Counted from the stretch's first letter, positions 25,867-36,502 are shown. The stretch: DNA of 64,000 nt from Betaproteobacteria bacterium (GCA_027492485.1 JAPUER010000016.1:201388-265387), one strand, 5' to 3'. Notes: generated by a model not told the origin, from the sequence alone. Numbers and translations are program-made.

Positions 25867-27006
25867 ATGAGGATCGGCATCATCAAGGAGACGACGGCAG
25901 GCGAGACGCGGGTTGCGGCAACGCCGGAGACGGTGAAGAAACTGGCGGCCATTCCCGGCTTTTCGGTCAGCATCGAATCCGGGGCGGGCGCCGCGTCCAG
26001 CCTGCTCGACGAGGCTTATGCGGCGGCCGGGGCAACGGTCAATGCCAATGGAGCGGACGTACTGGCGGGAAGCGATATCGTGCTCAAGGTGCGCGGTCCT
26101 GGTGCCGGCGAGCTGGCTGCCATGAAGGCGGGCACGCAGCTGATCGGCATGCTCAATCCATTCAATGCGGATGGCATCGCCGCGATCAAGGACAAGGGAG
26201 TCAACGGCTTTTCGCTGGAGCGGGCACCGCGCACCACGCGCGCGCAAAGCCTCGACGTGCTCTCGTCGCAGGCCAATATCGCCGGCTACAAGGCGGTGAT
26301 TCTGGCTGCGAACCATTATCCGAAGTTCTTTCCGATGCTGATGACCGCAGCCGGAACGGTCAAGGCGGCGCGCGTCGTCATCCTCGGCGTCGGTGTGGCG
26401 GGCCTGCAGGCGATCGCCACGGCAAAGCGTCTCGGTGCGGTGATCGAGGCGTCTGACGTGCGCCCGGCAGTGAAAGAGCAGGTCGAGTCGCTCGGTGCCA
26501 AATTCATCGATGTGCCTTACGAAACCGACGAAGAACGCGAGACCGCGCAAGGTGTCGGCGGTTATGCCAAACCGATGCCGGAGAGCTGGATGGCGCGGCA
26601 GCGTGCCGAGGTTGCCAAGCGTGTGGCGGCGGCCGATTGTGTAATCACCACCGCACTGATCCCCGGGCGCCCGGCGCCGGTGCTGGTGACCGAGGACATG
26701 GTCAAGGCGATGAAACCGGGGTCGGTGATCGTCGACCTTGCCGCCGAGCAGGGCGGCAATTGCCCGTTGACCGAGAAGGACAAAGTGGTCGTCAAGCACG
26801 GCGTGACGCTGGTCGGGCACACCAACCTCGCGGCGCTGCTGCCGCAGGACGCCAGCGCCCTCTATGCGCGCAACGTGCTCGACTTCCTGAAGCTGCTGGT
26901 CGATTTCAAGACGGGTGAATTCAAGATCAATATGGACGACGATATCGTCGCCGCCACGCTGGTGACGGGGCCTGCGGTGGGTGCAGTTGGGGGAGAAGCG
27001 AAATGA
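25867..27006 (+). CDS. pntAA: NAD(P) transhydrogenase subunit alpha part 1
   Basis: 379 residues, the soluble NAD(H)-binding domain I: MRIGIIKETTAGETRVAATPETV, the RAPRTTRAQSLDVLSSQANIAGY loop, and Rossmann motif VVILGVGVAGLQAIATAKRLGA. With the next two genes it forms the proton-pumping enzyme that makes NADPH from NADH. AGGGGAGGTG precedes the ATG. The alpha subunit is split into two genes, as in many alpha- and betaproteobacteria. Confidence 0.96.
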   Translation: MRIGIIKETTAGETRVAATPETVKKLAAIPGFSVSIESGAGAASSLLDEAYAAAGATVNANGADVLAGSDIVLKVRGPGAGELAAMKAGTQLIGMLNPFNADGIAAIKDKGVNGFSLERAPRTTRAQSLDVLSSQANIAGYKAVILAANHYPKFFPMLMTAAGTVKAARVVILGVGVAGLQAIATAKRLGAVIEASDVRPAVKEQVESLGAKFIDVPYETDEERETAQGVGGYAKPMPESWMARQRAEVAKRVAAADCVITTALIPGRPAPVLVTEDMVKAMKPGSVIVDLAAEQGGNCPLTEKDKVVVKHGVTLVGHTNLAALLPQDASALYARNVLDFLKLLVDFKTGEFKINMDDDIVAATLVTGPAVGAVGGEAK

Positions 27007-27323
27007 GCGGTGTCGAACATATCGTCATCAATCTGATCATCTTCGTGCTGGCCATTTACGTGGGCTATCACGTGGTGTGGACCGTGACGCCGGCGCTGCA
27101 TACGCCGCTGATGGCGGTGACCAATGCCATCTCGGCGATCATCATCGTGGGCGCCATGCTGGCCGCCGCGCTGACCGAGACCACGCTCGGCAAGACCATG
27201 GGCGTGCTAGCCGTCGCGCTCGCGGCCGTCAACATCTTCGGCGGCTTCCTGGTCACCAAGCGCATGCTTGAAATGTTCAAGAAGAAAGAGAAGAAAGACA
27301 GCAAGGCGGAGGCTGCCAAATGA
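27003..27323 (+). CDS. pntAB: NAD(P) transhydrogenase subunit alpha part 2
   Basis: 106 residues with three hydrophobic segments (IVINLIIFVLAIYVGYHVVW, AISAIIIVGAMLAAAL, VLAVALAAVNIFGGFLVT) and a Lys-rich end. It is the membrane part of the alpha chain. ATGA overlap with both pntAA and pntB shows coupling. Confidence 0.95.
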   Translation: MSGVEHIVINLIIFVLAIYVGYHVVWTVTPALHTPLMAVTNAISAIIIVGAMLAAALTETTLGKTMGVLAVALAAVNIFGGFLVTKRMLEMFKKKEKKDSKAEAAK

Positions 27324-28741
27324 GCATGAACGTCGTTGTTCTTCTCTACCTCGTCGCCTCGGTGTTCTTCATTCAGGCGCTCAAGGGGCTGTCACACCCG
27401 ACCACCTCGATCACGGGCAACCGTTTCGGCATGGCCGGCATGGCGATCGCGATGGTCACCACGGCCGCGCTGATCTACAAGCTGGCCGGCGAATCGGCGC
27501 TTGGCCTCGGTTACGTGCTGGGCGGACTAGTGGTTGGCGGCGGCATTGGTGCCATCATGGCGAAACGCGTCGAGATGACCAAAATGCCGGAACTGGTTGC
27601 GTTCATGCACAGCATGATCGGCCTGGCGGCAGTGTGTATTGCGGTCGCGGCGGTGGTGGAGCCCTACGCATTCGGTATCACGCAGAAGGGCGGCCTGATT
27701 CCCGGTGGCAATCGCATTGAGCTGGCGCTCGGCGCCTTTATCGGGGCCGTGACCTTCTCCGGTTCGGTGATCGCGTTCGGCAAGCTCTCGGGCAAGTACA
27801 AGTTCCGTCTATTCCAGGGGGCGCCCGTTACTTTCAAGGGACAACACGCGCTGAATGCCGTGCTCGGGCTGGCGACATTGTTTTTCATTTTCGGCTTCTG
27901 GCATTCGGAGTCGTTTACCGACTTCATGATCATCTGCGTGCTTGGATTCCTGCTCGGTGTGCTGATCATCATTCCGATCGGCGGCGCCGATATGCCGGTG
28001 GTGGTGTCGATGCTCAACAGTTATTCCGGCTGGGCTGCCGCCGGCATTGGCTTCTCGCTGAACAATCCGATGCTGATCATCGCCGGCTCGCTGGTGGGCT
28101 CGTCGGGCGCAATCCTGTCTTACATCATGTGCAAGGCGATGAACCGCTCGTTCATCAGCGTGATTCTCGGCGGCTTCGGCGGTGAAAGCGGCGCCGTCAC
28201 CAGCAGCAAGGAGCAGCGCGCGGTCAAGAGCGGCAGTGCCGAGGACGCAGCCTACATGCTGTCCAATGCCGACCGTGTAGTAATCGTTCCCGGTTACGGT
28301 CTCGCGGTCGCCCGCGCACAGCACGCCGTGAAGGAACTGGCGCAGAAGCTGATCGCCAAAGGCGTCGACGTCAAGTACGCGATCCATCCGGTCGCCGGAC
28401 GCATGCCGGGGCACATGAACGTGCTGCTGGCGGAGGCGGAAGTGCCATACGACCAAGTGTTTGAGATGGAGGACATCAATTCCGAATTCGCCGACACCGA
28501 TGTGGTGCTGGTACTCGGCGCCAACGACGTGGTGAATCCGCTTGCCCTGCAGAAGGGCAGCCCGATCTACGGCATGCCGATCCTCGAGGCGTACAAGGCG
28601 CGCACGGTGATCGTCAACAAACGCTCGATGGCGGCCGGCTATGCCGGGCTCGACAACGAGCTGTTCTACATGGACAAGACGATGATGGTGTTTGGCGATG
28701 CCAAAAGCGTGGTCGAAGCAATACTGAAGGCGGTGGAGTAG
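27320..28741 (+). CDS. pntB: NAD(P) transhydrogenase subunit beta
   Basis: 473 residues: an N-terminal membrane domain II with about eight spans, and a C-terminal NADP(H)-binding domain III (VVIVPGYGLAVARAQHAVKELA, HPVAGRMPGHMNVLLAEAEV, LGANDVVNPLA, VNKRSMAAGYAG). Completes the pnt operon. Confidence 0.97.
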   Translation: MSMNVVVLLYLVASVFFIQALKGLSHPTTSITGNRFGMAGMAIAMVTTAALIYKLAGESALGLGYVLGGLVVGGGIGAIMAKRVEMTKMPELVAFMHSMIGLAAVCIAVAAVVEPYAFGITQKGGLIPGGNRIELALGAFIGAVTFSGSVIAFGKLSGKYKFRLFQGAPVTFKGQHALNAVLGLATLFFIFGFWHSESFTDFMIICVLGFLLGVLIIIPIGGADMPVVVSMLNSYSGWAAAGIGFSLNNPMLIIAGSLVGSSGAILSYIMCKAMNRSFISVILGGFGGESGAVTSSKEQRAVKSGSAEDAAYMLSNADRVVIVPGYGLAVARAQHAVKELAQKLIAKGVDVKYAIHPVAGRMPGHMNVLLAEAEVPYDQVFEMEDINSEFADTDVVLVLGANDVVNPLALQKGSPIYGMPILEAYKARTVIVNKRSMAAGYAGLDNELFYMDKTMMVFGDAKSVVEAILKAVE

Positions 28742-29644
28742 TTGCCGCTTCGTCACAGCCTGCTGGCCCTCGCGATCGCGACGATCTGGGGGCTCACCTT
28801 CGTTTCGATCAAGCTGGCGCTGCAAACGGTACCGCCGTTTGCGTTGTCCGGCTGGCGATTTTTCATGGCGGCGGTACCGCTCGTGTTCTTCGTCGGCCGG
28901 CCGCAAGTACCTTGGCGATGGCTGCTGCTCTATGCGCTGTTCATCGCGGTCGGCCAGTTCGCGGTCATGTTCATTGCGCTGAACATGGGGATGCCGGCCG
29001 GCTTGATGTCGCTGGTGATCCAGACGCAGGTTTTCTTTACCATCGGTCTCGCCGTCGCGCTCTACGGCGAACAGGTGCAGCGTACCCAGATCGCAGGCGC
29101 ATTGGTCGCCACGGTGGGGCTGGTCATCATCGGCATCACCAAGCTGCAGGGCGGAGTGGTAACGGCGTTCCTGCTGGTGCTGCTGGCTGCGTTTTTCTGG
29201 GGGGCGGGCAATACGGTGGCCAAGCACGTTGCCCGCATCGTCCATGGCGGGCGGGTGAGCGCGATGAATTTCATCGCCTGGTCGAGTCTTGCCGCTGTGC
29301 CGCCGCTGGTTGCGATTTCGCTCGCCGTCGAGCCGGCCGGGGCGTTGCTGACGCCGATCACGTCCTCGAGCTGGATGCTGTGGGGCAATCTCTGCGTATT
29401 GGCCTATGCGGCGCAGGTGTTTGGCTACGGGCTCTGGTCGAATCTGCTGACGCGGTATCCGGCGTCGATGGTGTCGCCGTTTGCGCTCTGGGTGCCGGTG
29501 GCCGGGATGAGTGCGACGGCCTGGGCGTTCGGCGAACGCCTGTCGACACTGCAAGTGGTCGGCGCTGCCGTCGTCTTGCTGGGGCTCGCGGTGGCGGTGC
29601 TGGGTGGCGAGCTGCTTCGACGCTGGGCTGCGCCCGCGCGCTGA
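28742..29644 (+). CDS. EamA-family (DMT) permease
   Basis: 300 residues with ten hydrophobic segments in two EamA halves: LALAIATIWGLTFVSIKLAL opens the first, LVLLAAFFWGAGNTVAKHVAR the second. Similar to YdcZ/EamA metabolite exporters; substrate unknown. It begins with TTG directly after the pntB stop, so it may be read from the pnt transcript. Confidence 0.87.
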   Translation: MPLRHSLLALAIATIWGLTFVSIKLALQTVPPFALSGWRFFMAAVPLVFFVGRPQVPWRWLLLYALFIAVGQFAVMFIALNMGMPAGLMSLVIQTQVFFTIGLAVALYGEQVQRTQIAGALVATVGLVIIGITKLQGGVVTAFLLVLLAAFFWGAGNTVAKHVARIVHGGRVSAMNFIAWSSLAAVPPLVAISLAVEPAGALLTPITSSSWMLWGNLCVLAYAAQVFGYGLWSNLLTRYPASMVSPFALWVPVAGMSATAWAFGERLSTLQVVGAAVVLLGLAVAVLGGELLRRWAAPAR

Positions 29645-29659
29645 CGGACGTTCTGCCGG

Positions 29660-30742
29660 TCACGGCGTGTGGGTTGCCGTGGCCGCGATCCCGCAGCTGT
29701 TCTGGCAGCGCTCGAACCCGCCGCTGCCGGTTTCGATCTGGATGGTCGGATGATCGATGTCATAGCGCTCGTGCAAGTCACGGCAGAGGCGTTCAAGCCA
29801 GGCGTCGCCGGGGTGACCGTCGGGGCACACCAGATGCACCGTGAGCGCCACCGCCTCCGTCGATAGCGCCCAGATGTGCAGGTCATGCACGTCCTTGACG
29901 CGATGGTCCGCTGCCAGGAAACGCGCGACACCGTCGCCATCGATGTGACGCGGAACTGCATCGAGCGACAGCCGCAGCGAGTCGACCAGCAGCGACCACG
30001 ATCCCCAGGCGATGACCGCAGAAATCGCCAGACTGGTCAGCGGGTCGAGCCAGAGCCAATGGGTGACACCCATCAGCGCGGCGCTGACGACCACGCCGGC
30101 CGACACCGCGGCGTCGGCCACCATGTGCAGATAGGCGCCGCGCACGTTGAGATCGGTCTTGCTGCCGCGCATGAACAGCCAGGCGGTGAAGCCGTTGATG
30201 GCGATGCCAATCAGCGCGACGGCCATGACCGGTCCGCTGGCAATCGCCTGCGGCGCCGCGAGGCGACCGACCGATTCCCACACGATCACGCCGAGCGCGG
30301 CGAACAGCAGGATCGCGTTGGCCAGCGCGGCGAGAATGGAAGTGCGGCCAAGGCCGTAGGAATGGCGGGCCGACGGTTTGCGTCGCGACAACCAGACGGC
30401 GGCCCAGGCGAGCACCAGGCCCAGCACGTCGGAGAGATTGTGTCCGGCGTCGGCGACCAGCGCCAGCGAGTTGAGCCAGAGCCCGGCGACTGCTTCGATC
30501 AGCGCGTAAGCAAGGTTCAACGCGACGCCGATCGCAAACACCCGGTCGTAGTTCACCGGACCGTGCGCATGGCCGTGGCCGCCGTGTGCGTGCCGGTGCT
30601 CATGATCTGCGGCCTGCGGCGTGGCATGCGCGTGCGGCGGACTCGCAGCGTGATCGTGGTCATGCCCGTGATGGGCATGCTCGTCATGCGTCTGATCGCC
30701 CGACTCCGAGGCGTGATGCGTGTGATGACCGTGCATGTTCAC
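29660..30742 (-). CDS. CDF-family divalent metal cation exporter
   Basis: 360 residues. A His-rich N-terminus (about 1-60) precedes six membrane spans. The two zinc-site motifs are LVADAGHNLSDVLGL and YLHMVADAAVSAGV. A C-terminal cytoplasmic ferredoxin-like domain follows. Most similar in plan to ZitB/CzcD zinc/proton antiporters. Convergent with the EamA gene (15-base gap). Confidence 0.92.
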   Translation of the reverse strand: MNMHGHHTHHASESGDQTHDEHAHHGHDHDHAASPPHAHATPQAADHEHRHAHGGHGHAHGPVNYDRVFAIGVALNLAYALIEAVAGLWLNSLALVADAGHNLSDVLGLVLAWAAVWLSRRKPSARHSYGLGRTSILAALANAILLFAALGVIVWESVGRLAAPQAIASGPVMAVALIGIAINGFTAWLFMRGSKTDLNVRGAYLHMVADAAVSAGVVVSAALMGVTHWLWLDPLTSLAISAVIAWGSWSLLVDSLRLSLDAVPRHIDGDGVARFLAADHRVKDVHDLHIWALSTEAVALTVHLVCPDGHPGDAWLERLCRDLHERYDIDHPTIQIETGSGGFERCQNSCGIAATATHTP

Positions 30743-30881
30743 ATGCTAGAGCATGTATTTCGCGTTTGCCGGCGCGGCGTGCGGGCCCGCAGCACGCCAC
30801 CTTCACGCCTCGATCAATGTGCAAGACGTTGACGCAACACGATGGCCGATACAACGATGTTGCGCAAGACTGCGGCGGCAA

Positions 30882-31817
30882 TCAATCGGCGCCGATCAGC
30901 ACCTTGACGTGTTCGCCGACGCTGCGCGCCAGTGCCGGCAGGTGATAGCCGCCTTCCAGCAGCGACACGATGCGGCCGCGTGCGTGTTTGTCGGCGACGG
31001 CGACCAGTTGCTGCGTCAGCCAGCGGTAGTCGGCGTCGACCCAGCCGAGCGAGGCCAGGTCATCCTCGCGATGGGCGTCGAAACCGGCGGAAATCACCAC
31101 CAGTTGCGGTGCGAAATCGTCGATGGCGGGCAGCCAGCGGTCGAGCACGGCGGCACGCATGGCGTCGCCGCGGGAATAGGCGGGCAACGGCACGTTGACC
31201 ATATTGGCCGCCATCGGCACGTCACCGGTGCCGGGGTACAGATGATGCTGGAAGGTCGACACCATCAGCACGCGGCGGGCATCGCATTGATCGGCGAGGA
31301 TTTCCTCGGTGCCGTTGCCGTGATGCACGTCGAAATCGACCAGCAGCACGCGCTCCAGGCCGTGCGCCTGAATGGCGTGCAGCACCGCGATCGCAGCGTT
31401 GTTGAAAAAGCAGAAGCCCATCGCGCGATGGCGCTCGGCGTGATGACCGGGGGGGCGGATGTTGCAGAACGCGCGCGGCGCATCGCCGCCGCACACCAGA
31501 TCGACCGCCTTCACCGCGGCGCCGGCGCTGTGCTGCGCGGCGATCAGCGTGTAGGCATTCATCGTGGTGTCGCCGTCGATGCCGCAGTAACCCTGTTGCG
31601 GCGCCATGCGTTCGATGGCGTCCACCATCTCGCGTGTGTGCGCGCGCAGGATCGTGTGCGGCGGCGCGGCGGCGGCAGTTTCCTCGCGCATGAAATCGAG
31701 CAGCCCCTGAACGCGCAGAAAGTCGTCGACCACGCGCACGCGGTCGGGGCATTCCGGATGGTGCGACCCCATCTCGTGCTTGAGCGCATAGGGATGGGTG
31801 AGATAGGCGACGAGCAT
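30882..31817 (-). CDS. histone deacetylase-like (class II type) amidohydrolase
   Basis: 311 residues. Zinc-site and catalytic motifs: RPPGHHAERHRAMGFCFFNNAAIA, LLVDFDVHHGNGT and VISAGFDAHREDDL. Bacterial members hydrolyse acetylated polyamines or other acyl amides; the substrate here is unknown. GAGGA lies before the ATG. Confidence 0.92.
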   Translation of the reverse strand: MLVAYLTHPYALKHEMGSHHPECPDRVRVVDDFLRVQGLLDFMREETAAAAPPHTILRAHTREMVDAIERMAPQQGYCGIDGDTTMNAYTLIAAQHSAGAAVKAVDLVCGGDAPRAFCNIRPPGHHAERHRAMGFCFFNNAAIAVLHAIQAHGLERVLLVDFDVHHGNGTEEILADQCDARRVLMVSTFQHHLYPGTGDVPMAANMVNVPLPAYSRGDAMRAAVLDRWLPAIDDFAPQLVVISAGFDAHREDDLASLGWVDADYRWLTQQLVAVADKHARGRIVSLLEGGYHLPALARSVGEHVKVLIGAD

Positions 31818-31968
31818 CGTGAACGGTTCCTCCTCAAATCCGACAACGCTCCTCCAAAATGGCGTTGGCGGACCCGTTCATTATCACCCTACCAAAGCAA
31901 ACGGCCCGGGCGTCGCCGCGGGCCGTTGCGCTGGATCAAGGCTGCACTGTTGCAGCCGTGCTCGCCGT

Positions 31969-32526
31969 CTACACGCGCTTCTTGAACTCGTCGGTGCGGG
32001 TGTCGATTTCGATCATGTCGCCGGTGTTGACGAACGCCGGGACCGGGATTTCATAGCCGGTTCCCTTGAGCTTGGCGGGCTTCATGACCTTGCCCGAGGT
32101 GTCGCCGCGCACGGCCGGCTCGGTGTACTCGACTTCGCGCACCAGCGAGGTGGGCAGTTCGATGCCGATGGCGCGGCCGTCGTAGAAGGTGACTTCGCAG
32201 GGCATTGCGTCCTGCAGATACTTGAGCGCGTCGGTCATGGTGTCCGGCTCGATCTCGTACTGGTTGTACTCGGCGTCCATGAACACGTACATCGGGTCGG
32301 CGAAGTAGCTGTAGGTCACTTCCTTCTTTTCGAGCACGATGACGTCGAATTTTTCGTCGGCCTTGAACACGGGCTCGGCGCCGGTGCCGGTCAGCAGGTT
32401 CTTGAGCTTGGTCTTGACCACGGCGGCGTTGCGGCCGGACTTGTTGTAGTCGGCCTTGACCACGACCATCGGGTCGTTGCCGATCATGATGACGTTGCCG
32501 GCGCGGAGTTCTTGTGCGGTTTTCAT
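31969..32526 (-). CDS. efp: elongation factor P
   Basis: 185 residues. It enters stalled ribosomes and helps form bonds at proline runs. The tip residue is Arg32 in [11 protein letters not shown], the type modified by rhamnosylation rather than lysine modification. The earP gene immediately upstream encodes the matching enzyme. A GC-rich hairpin (about 31899-31930) lies downstream and may be a weak terminator. Confidence 0.97.
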   Translation of the reverse strand: MKTAQELRAGNVIMIGNDPMVVVKADYNKSGRNAAVVKTKLKNLLTGTGAEPVFKADEKFDVIVLEKKEVTYSYFADPMYVFMDAEYNQYEIEPDTMTDALKYLQDAMPCEVTFYDGRAIGIELPTSLVREVEYTEPAVRGDTSGKVMKPAKLKGTGYEIPVPAFVNTGDMIEIDTRTDEFKKRV

Positions 32527-32617
32527 GGTGGTTTCGTTTCGATTGCGCGCCGGTCGGTCGTTTGCTTGCGGGGCCGGGCTGGTGAGGTGTGCGAGATTTA
32601 TCGCAAAGCCATTGATT

Positions 32618-33763
32618 TTAGCCGACTTTTTGCGTTTTCGCCAACGCGATGAAGCGCGTCAGGCGGGTCGCGAGGTCGCTCTGCGTGCGCAGGCAATCGC
32701 GCCAGTGCAGCGCGTGGGCGGCGAGCGCGGGCAGGTGGGCGGTCAGGCCGGCATAGGCGCCGGGATCGCTGGCGCCGCGCACGAAGGCATGACTGGCGGC
32801 GCGCCAGGCGTTGGCGGGGTCCCTAACAAGGCCGGCGCAGTAGCGATCCAGCCAGGCGTCGAGCTTCACCAGATGCGCGCCGTCGTCGGTGGCATAGATG
32901 TGCCACAGCATCGGTTTGCCCGCCCACTGCGCGCGCACGAAGGAATCCTCGCCGCGCACGATCAGCAGGTCGTAGCCGGCGAGCAGGGCGTCGAAATCGG
33001 GTTGCGGCACCGGTTCGATGGTTCGCCAGCCGGTGTCGCGGTCGGCAAACGGGGCGGCGGCGCCGACTTCGACGGAGTAGCCAGCCTGCGCCAGCGCGTC
33101 CGCAACCGCGCGGACCGGGGCTTGTGGGTAGGCGAAGGCGAACAGGTGCAATGTCTTCGTTCCTCCCCCTTCAACGGGGAGGTTAGGAGCGGGATGGGGT
33201 TGCGTGGAATGACGCTCGGTGCTTGCGAACCCCATCCCCACCCTGGCCCTCCCTTTGAAGGGGAGGGAATCTGCGCAGTCGGCGCCCGCAACGCCAGCCT
33301 CCCGGATCAATCCCCCGCTACGTTCCGTGAACCCCGGACAGAAGAAATATTTGACTAGCGGCAGCCGCGGATGCGGGCTTGGGCGGCCGTGCACGTCGTC
33401 GACCCAGGCTTCGGCACTCAGGTATTCGAGGTTGAGCCAGACCGGCTTTGGTGCCCGCGCGGCCATCGCCGCCACGTAGGCGGCGGGCGGGTCACAGGCG
33501 AAGGCTTCGATGACGACCTCGGCCGGCGCCAGCGTCTCCGCCAGCGGCCAATGCAGCACGCGGACGCCGAGCAGCGCTTGCTCCGGTTGCGCCGGGTCGA
33601 TCTCGGGCGCCAGATAGCGGAAGGCGTGGAGGTCGTCAACGAACAGGCGCACCGCGCAGCCGTGCTCGGCGACGAGCTGCCGCGCCAGACGCCAGCAGAC
33701 GCCGATGTCGCCGTAGTTGTCGACGACGCGGCAGAAGAGGTCGATCGCGGTCGTTTCCGGCAT
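32618..33763 (-). CDS. earP: EF-P arginine 32 rhamnosyltransferase
   Basis: 381 residues from ATG 33763 (an upstream Met at 33790 is possible). Transfers rhamnose from dTDP-rhamnose to Arg32 of EF-P. N-terminal signature [23 protein letters not shown]-terminal [21 protein letters not shown] holds the nucleotide-sugar site. Between the two lobes the normal linker is replaced or enlarged by about 40 residues coded by a 106-base inverted repeat (33162-33267), with the frame kept. The catalytic motifs are intact, so the enzyme may still work, but this needs testing. Confidence 0.93.
   Translation of the reverse strand: MPETTAIDLFCRVVDNYGDIGVCWRLARQLVAEHGCAVRLFVDDLHAFRYLAPEIDPAQPEQALLGVRVLHWPLAETLAPAEVVIEAFACDPPAAYVAAMAARAPKPVWLNLEYLSAEAWVDDVHGRPSPHPRLPLVKYFFCPGFTERSGGLIREAGVAGADCADSLPFKGRARVGMGFASTERHSTQPHPAPNLPVEGGGTKTLHLFAFAYPQAPVRAVADALAQAGYSVEVGAAAPFADRDTGWRTIEPVPQPDFDALLAGYDLLIVRGEDSFVRAQWAGKPMLWHIYATDDGAHLVKLDAWLDRYCAGLVRDPANAWRAASHAFVRGASDPGAYAGLTAHLPALAAHALHWRDCLRTQSDLATRLTRFIALAKTQKVG
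33162..33267. repeat. inverted-repeat element inside earP
   Basis: Two imperfect arms of about 43 bases, at 33162-33204 and 33225-33267, share CTTCAA, GGGGAGG and GGGATGGGGTT in mirror orientation, with a 20-base spacer. The pattern is that of a dispersed intergenic element, here within a coding frame. Confidence 0.85.
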
Positions 33764-33907
33764 CATCTTTTCGGAAATAGCGCCAACCAATAAGGGCTAG
33801 AGAGCCATTTTTGTCAAAAGTCGACTTCTCAACAATTCATCGTATGAGCCCAATTCCAATGGGGCTCTCGGCGAAAAGGTGTAAGCGTCATTTGTTCACC
33901 GCGACGA

Positions 33908-34840
33908 CTACAGCGCCGCCGCGATCAGGCCTTCCAGCTTGCCGGCGTCGACCGCGAAGGCGCGGATGCCCTCGGCGAGCTTTTCGGTCGCCATCGCGTC
34001 GTTGTTGAGCGCGTAGCGGAAGGCGGGTTCCGTGGTGTTGAACTTGATCGGCGCGACGGCGGCCTTGCCGGGCACTAGTTTGCGCTCGACCGGCTCGGTC
34101 ATGCCCTGCAACTGGTTCAGCAGGTCCGGCGAGATGGTCAGCAGATCGCAGCCGGCCAGCGCCAGGATTTCGCCGACGGTGCGGAAGCTGGCGCCCATGA
34201 CCTCGGTCTGGTAGCCGTAGTGCTTGTAGTAGCTGTAGATGAAGCGCACCGATTGCACGCCGGGGTCTTCTTCGGCGCTGAAATCGCGGCCGTCGCGCTT
34301 CTTGTACCAGTCAAGGATGCGGCCGACGAAGGGCGAGATCAGCGTGATGCCGCCCTCGGCGCAGGCGGCGGCCTGGATGGCGCTGAACAAAAGCGTCAGA
34401 TTGCAATGGATGCCATCCTTTTCGAGCACGGTCGCAGCCTGGATGCCTTCCCAGGTCGAGGCGATCTTGATCAGGATGCGTTCGCGGCCGACGCCGGCGG
34501 CCTCGTACAGTGCGATCAGTTCGCGCGCCTTGGCGATCGTCGCCTGGGTGTCGAACGAGAGCCGGGCATCGACCTCGGTGGACACGCGGCCGGGCACGAT
34601 GTTGAGGATTTCGAGCCCGAAGCGGATCAGCACCTGGTCGACGATGGCGCCGACCGCCTTGCCCTTGTGCGCGGCCACCGTTTCGCTGAACAGCGGCTTG
34701 TAGGCGTCCTGCTGCACGGCCTTCAGGATCAGCGAGGGGTTGGTGGTGGCGTCGCGCGGCGTATAGGCGCGCATGGCGTTGAAGTCGCCGGTGTCGGCGA
34801 CGACGGTGGTGTAAAGCTTCAACTGGTCGAGGGTGTTCAT
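33908..34840 (-). CDS. tal: transaldolase
   Basis: 310 residues from ATG 34840 ([20 protein letters not shown]). Moves a dihydroxyacetone unit between sugar phosphates in the pentose phosphate pathway. Motifs: [16 protein letters not shown] and [15 protein letters not shown] with the Schiff-base Lys. Divergent from zwf across a HexR-like site. The frame is open upstream to 34915, but the family starts here. Confidence 0.95.
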   Translation of the reverse strand: MNTLDQLKLYTTVVADTGDFNAMRAYTPRDATTNPSLILKAVQQDAYKPLFSETVAAHKGKAVGAIVDQVLIRFGLEILNIVPGRVSTEVDARLSFDTQATIAKARELIALYEAAGVGRERILIKIASTWEGIQAATVLEKDGIHCNLTLLFSAIQAAACAEGGITLISPFVGRILDWYKKRDGRDFSAEEDPGVQSVRFIYSYYKHYGYQTEVMGASFRTVGEILALAGCDLLTISPDLLNQLQGMTEPVERKLVPGKAAVAPIKFNTTEPAFRYALNNDAMATEKLAEGIRAFAVDAGKLEGLIAAAL

Positions 34841-34922
34841 GGCGATAGGCGGGCGAGAAGCGGGTGAGGTGGGCGGCAACGATGCATTGGCGGCGTTTAC
34901 ATCCGGCGCTTGCATTGTGCTT

Positions 34923-34950
34923 TGTAATTTTATCTTGTTGTTTTACTACA
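34923..34950. promoter_or_regulatory. probable HexR operator between tal and zwf
   Basis: TGTTGTTTTACTACA at 34936-34950 matches the known HexR pattern TGTARTnnnAYTACA at all but one position, and sits 19 bases before the zwf start. A weaker half-site, TGTAATTTTATC, starts at 34923. It could control tal and zwf together. Confidence 0.65.
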
Positions 34951-34969
34951 ACGCTGGTATTGTTGGCGC

Positions 34970-36427
34970 ATGGACGGTAACTTCGATCTGGTTATTTTCG
35001 GCGGCACCGGCGATCTGGCGCTGCGCAAGCTCTATCCGGCGTTGTTGCGCGCCGAATGCGATGGCTGTCTGCATGCCAGCGGGCGCATCATCGCCGCCGC
35101 ACGGCAGAAGATGGACGACGCCACCTTTCGCGATCGGGTCGGCGAGGCGCTCGACCGCTTCGCGCCCGACGTGGTCGCCGCCGCGCCGGCCGGCGCGCTG
35201 GCGCGCTTCCTCGCACGGATCGCCTACTTCGCGCTCGACGTCAACGCGCCGGCGCAATACCGCGAGCTGAAAGCGCGGCTCGACGAGCGGCCGAGCCGGA
35301 CGGTGTTCTACCTCTCGGTCGGACCGGCGCTGTTTCCGGCCATCATCGACGGCCTGAAGGCGTCGGGGCTCAACACGGCCGAAACCCGCATCGTGCTGGA
35401 GAAACCGCTCGGCCGCGATCTGCCGTCGTCGCGCCAGATCAACGACCTGGTGCTCGATGCCTTCAGCGAGTCGCAGGTTTACCGCATCGACCATTACCTC
35501 GGCAAGGAGAGCGTGCAGAACCTGCTCGCGCTGCGTTTCGGCAATACGCTGCTGGAGCCACTGTGGAACCGCACTTGGGTCAGCAACGTGCAGATCACCA
35601 TCGCCGAAATGGTGGGCGTGGAGACGCGCGGCGAGTTCTACGACGGCACCGGCGCCTTCCGCGACATGGTGCAGAACCATCTGCTCAATCTGCTCTGCAT
35701 GACCGCGATGGAGCCACCGTCCAGCCTGGACCCGGACGCCGTGCGCGACGAGAAACTGCAGGTCCTGCGTTCGCTGAAACCGTGGACGCAGGAGTCGCTG
35801 CGCGAGAACATCGTGCGCGGCCAGTACCGGGCAGGCAGCATGGGCGGGTTGGCGGTCAGTCCGTATCTTGCCGAGGCCGGGGTGGCTGCCGGCTCCTGCA
35901 CCGAGAGCTACGTCGCCTTGCGCACCGAGGTGGCGAACTGGCGCTGGGCCGGCGTGCCGTTTTTCCTGCGGACCGGCAAGCGCATGGCCGAGCGGCGCGC
36001 CGAAGTGGTGGTCAATTTCCGTTCGCCGCCGCACTCGATCTTCGACAGCGCGCTGGCGCCGAACCGGCTGGTCATCACGCTGCAACCCGAGGAGAGCGTG
36101 CGGCTGTACACGATGGCGAAAGCGCCGGGCGACGGCATGCGCCTGCGCGAGGTCTATCTCGATCTCGACTTCCAGCAGTTTTTCCGCGAGCGCCGGCAGG
36201 ATGCCTATGAGCGTTTGCTGCTCGACGTGCTGCGCGGCAACGCCACGCTGTTCATGCGCCGCGACGAGGCCGACGCCGCGTGGCGCTGGTGCCAGCCGGT
36301 GCTCGATCACTGGGCGGCAGAGCAGATCGCGCCCATCGGCTACGCCGCCGGTAGCTGGGGGCCGCCGGCGTCCAGCCGCCTGACGGCGATTGCCGGCACC
36401 GCCTGGCACGAAGAACTGAACATCTGA
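34970..36427 (+). CDS. zwf: glucose-6-phosphate 1-dehydrogenase
   Basis: 485 residues. Oxidises glucose-6-phosphate with NADP and opens the pentose phosphate and Entner-Doudoroff routes. N-terminal [16 protein letters not shown] is the NADP site; [14 protein letters not shown] holds the catalytic region. Upstream of the HexR-like regulator gene and divergent from tal. Confidence 0.96.
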   Translation: MDGNFDLVIFGGTGDLALRKLYPALLRAECDGCLHASGRIIAAARQKMDDATFRDRVGEALDRFAPDVVAAAPAGALARFLARIAYFALDVNAPAQYRELKARLDERPSRTVFYLSVGPALFPAIIDGLKASGLNTAETRIVLEKPLGRDLPSSRQINDLVLDAFSESQVYRIDHYLGKESVQNLLALRFGNTLLEPLWNRTWVSNVQITIAEMVGVETRGEFYDGTGAFRDMVQNHLLNLLCMTAMEPPSSLDPDAVRDEKLQVLRSLKPWTQESLRENIVRGQYRAGSMGGLAVSPYLAEAGVAAGSCTESYVALRTEVANWRWAGVPFFLRTGKRMAERRAEVVVNFRSPPHSIFDSALAPNRLVITLQPEESVRLYTMAKAPGDGMRLREVYLDLDFQQFFRERRQDAYERLLLDVLRGNATLFMRRDEADAAWRWCQPVLDHWAAEQIAPIGYAAGSWGPPASSRLTAIAGTAWHEELNI

Positions 36428-36502
36428 AAAAACGGCAGGCCGGCGCAGCCTGGGCGGGCAGGCGACAGCGGCAGAACAAAAGCGAAACAAGGGGAACAGG
36501 GC

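Noticed and set aside
32618-33763. earP as a pseudogene because of the repeat insertion
   Set aside because: The frame stays open through the repeat and both lobes keep their signature residues.
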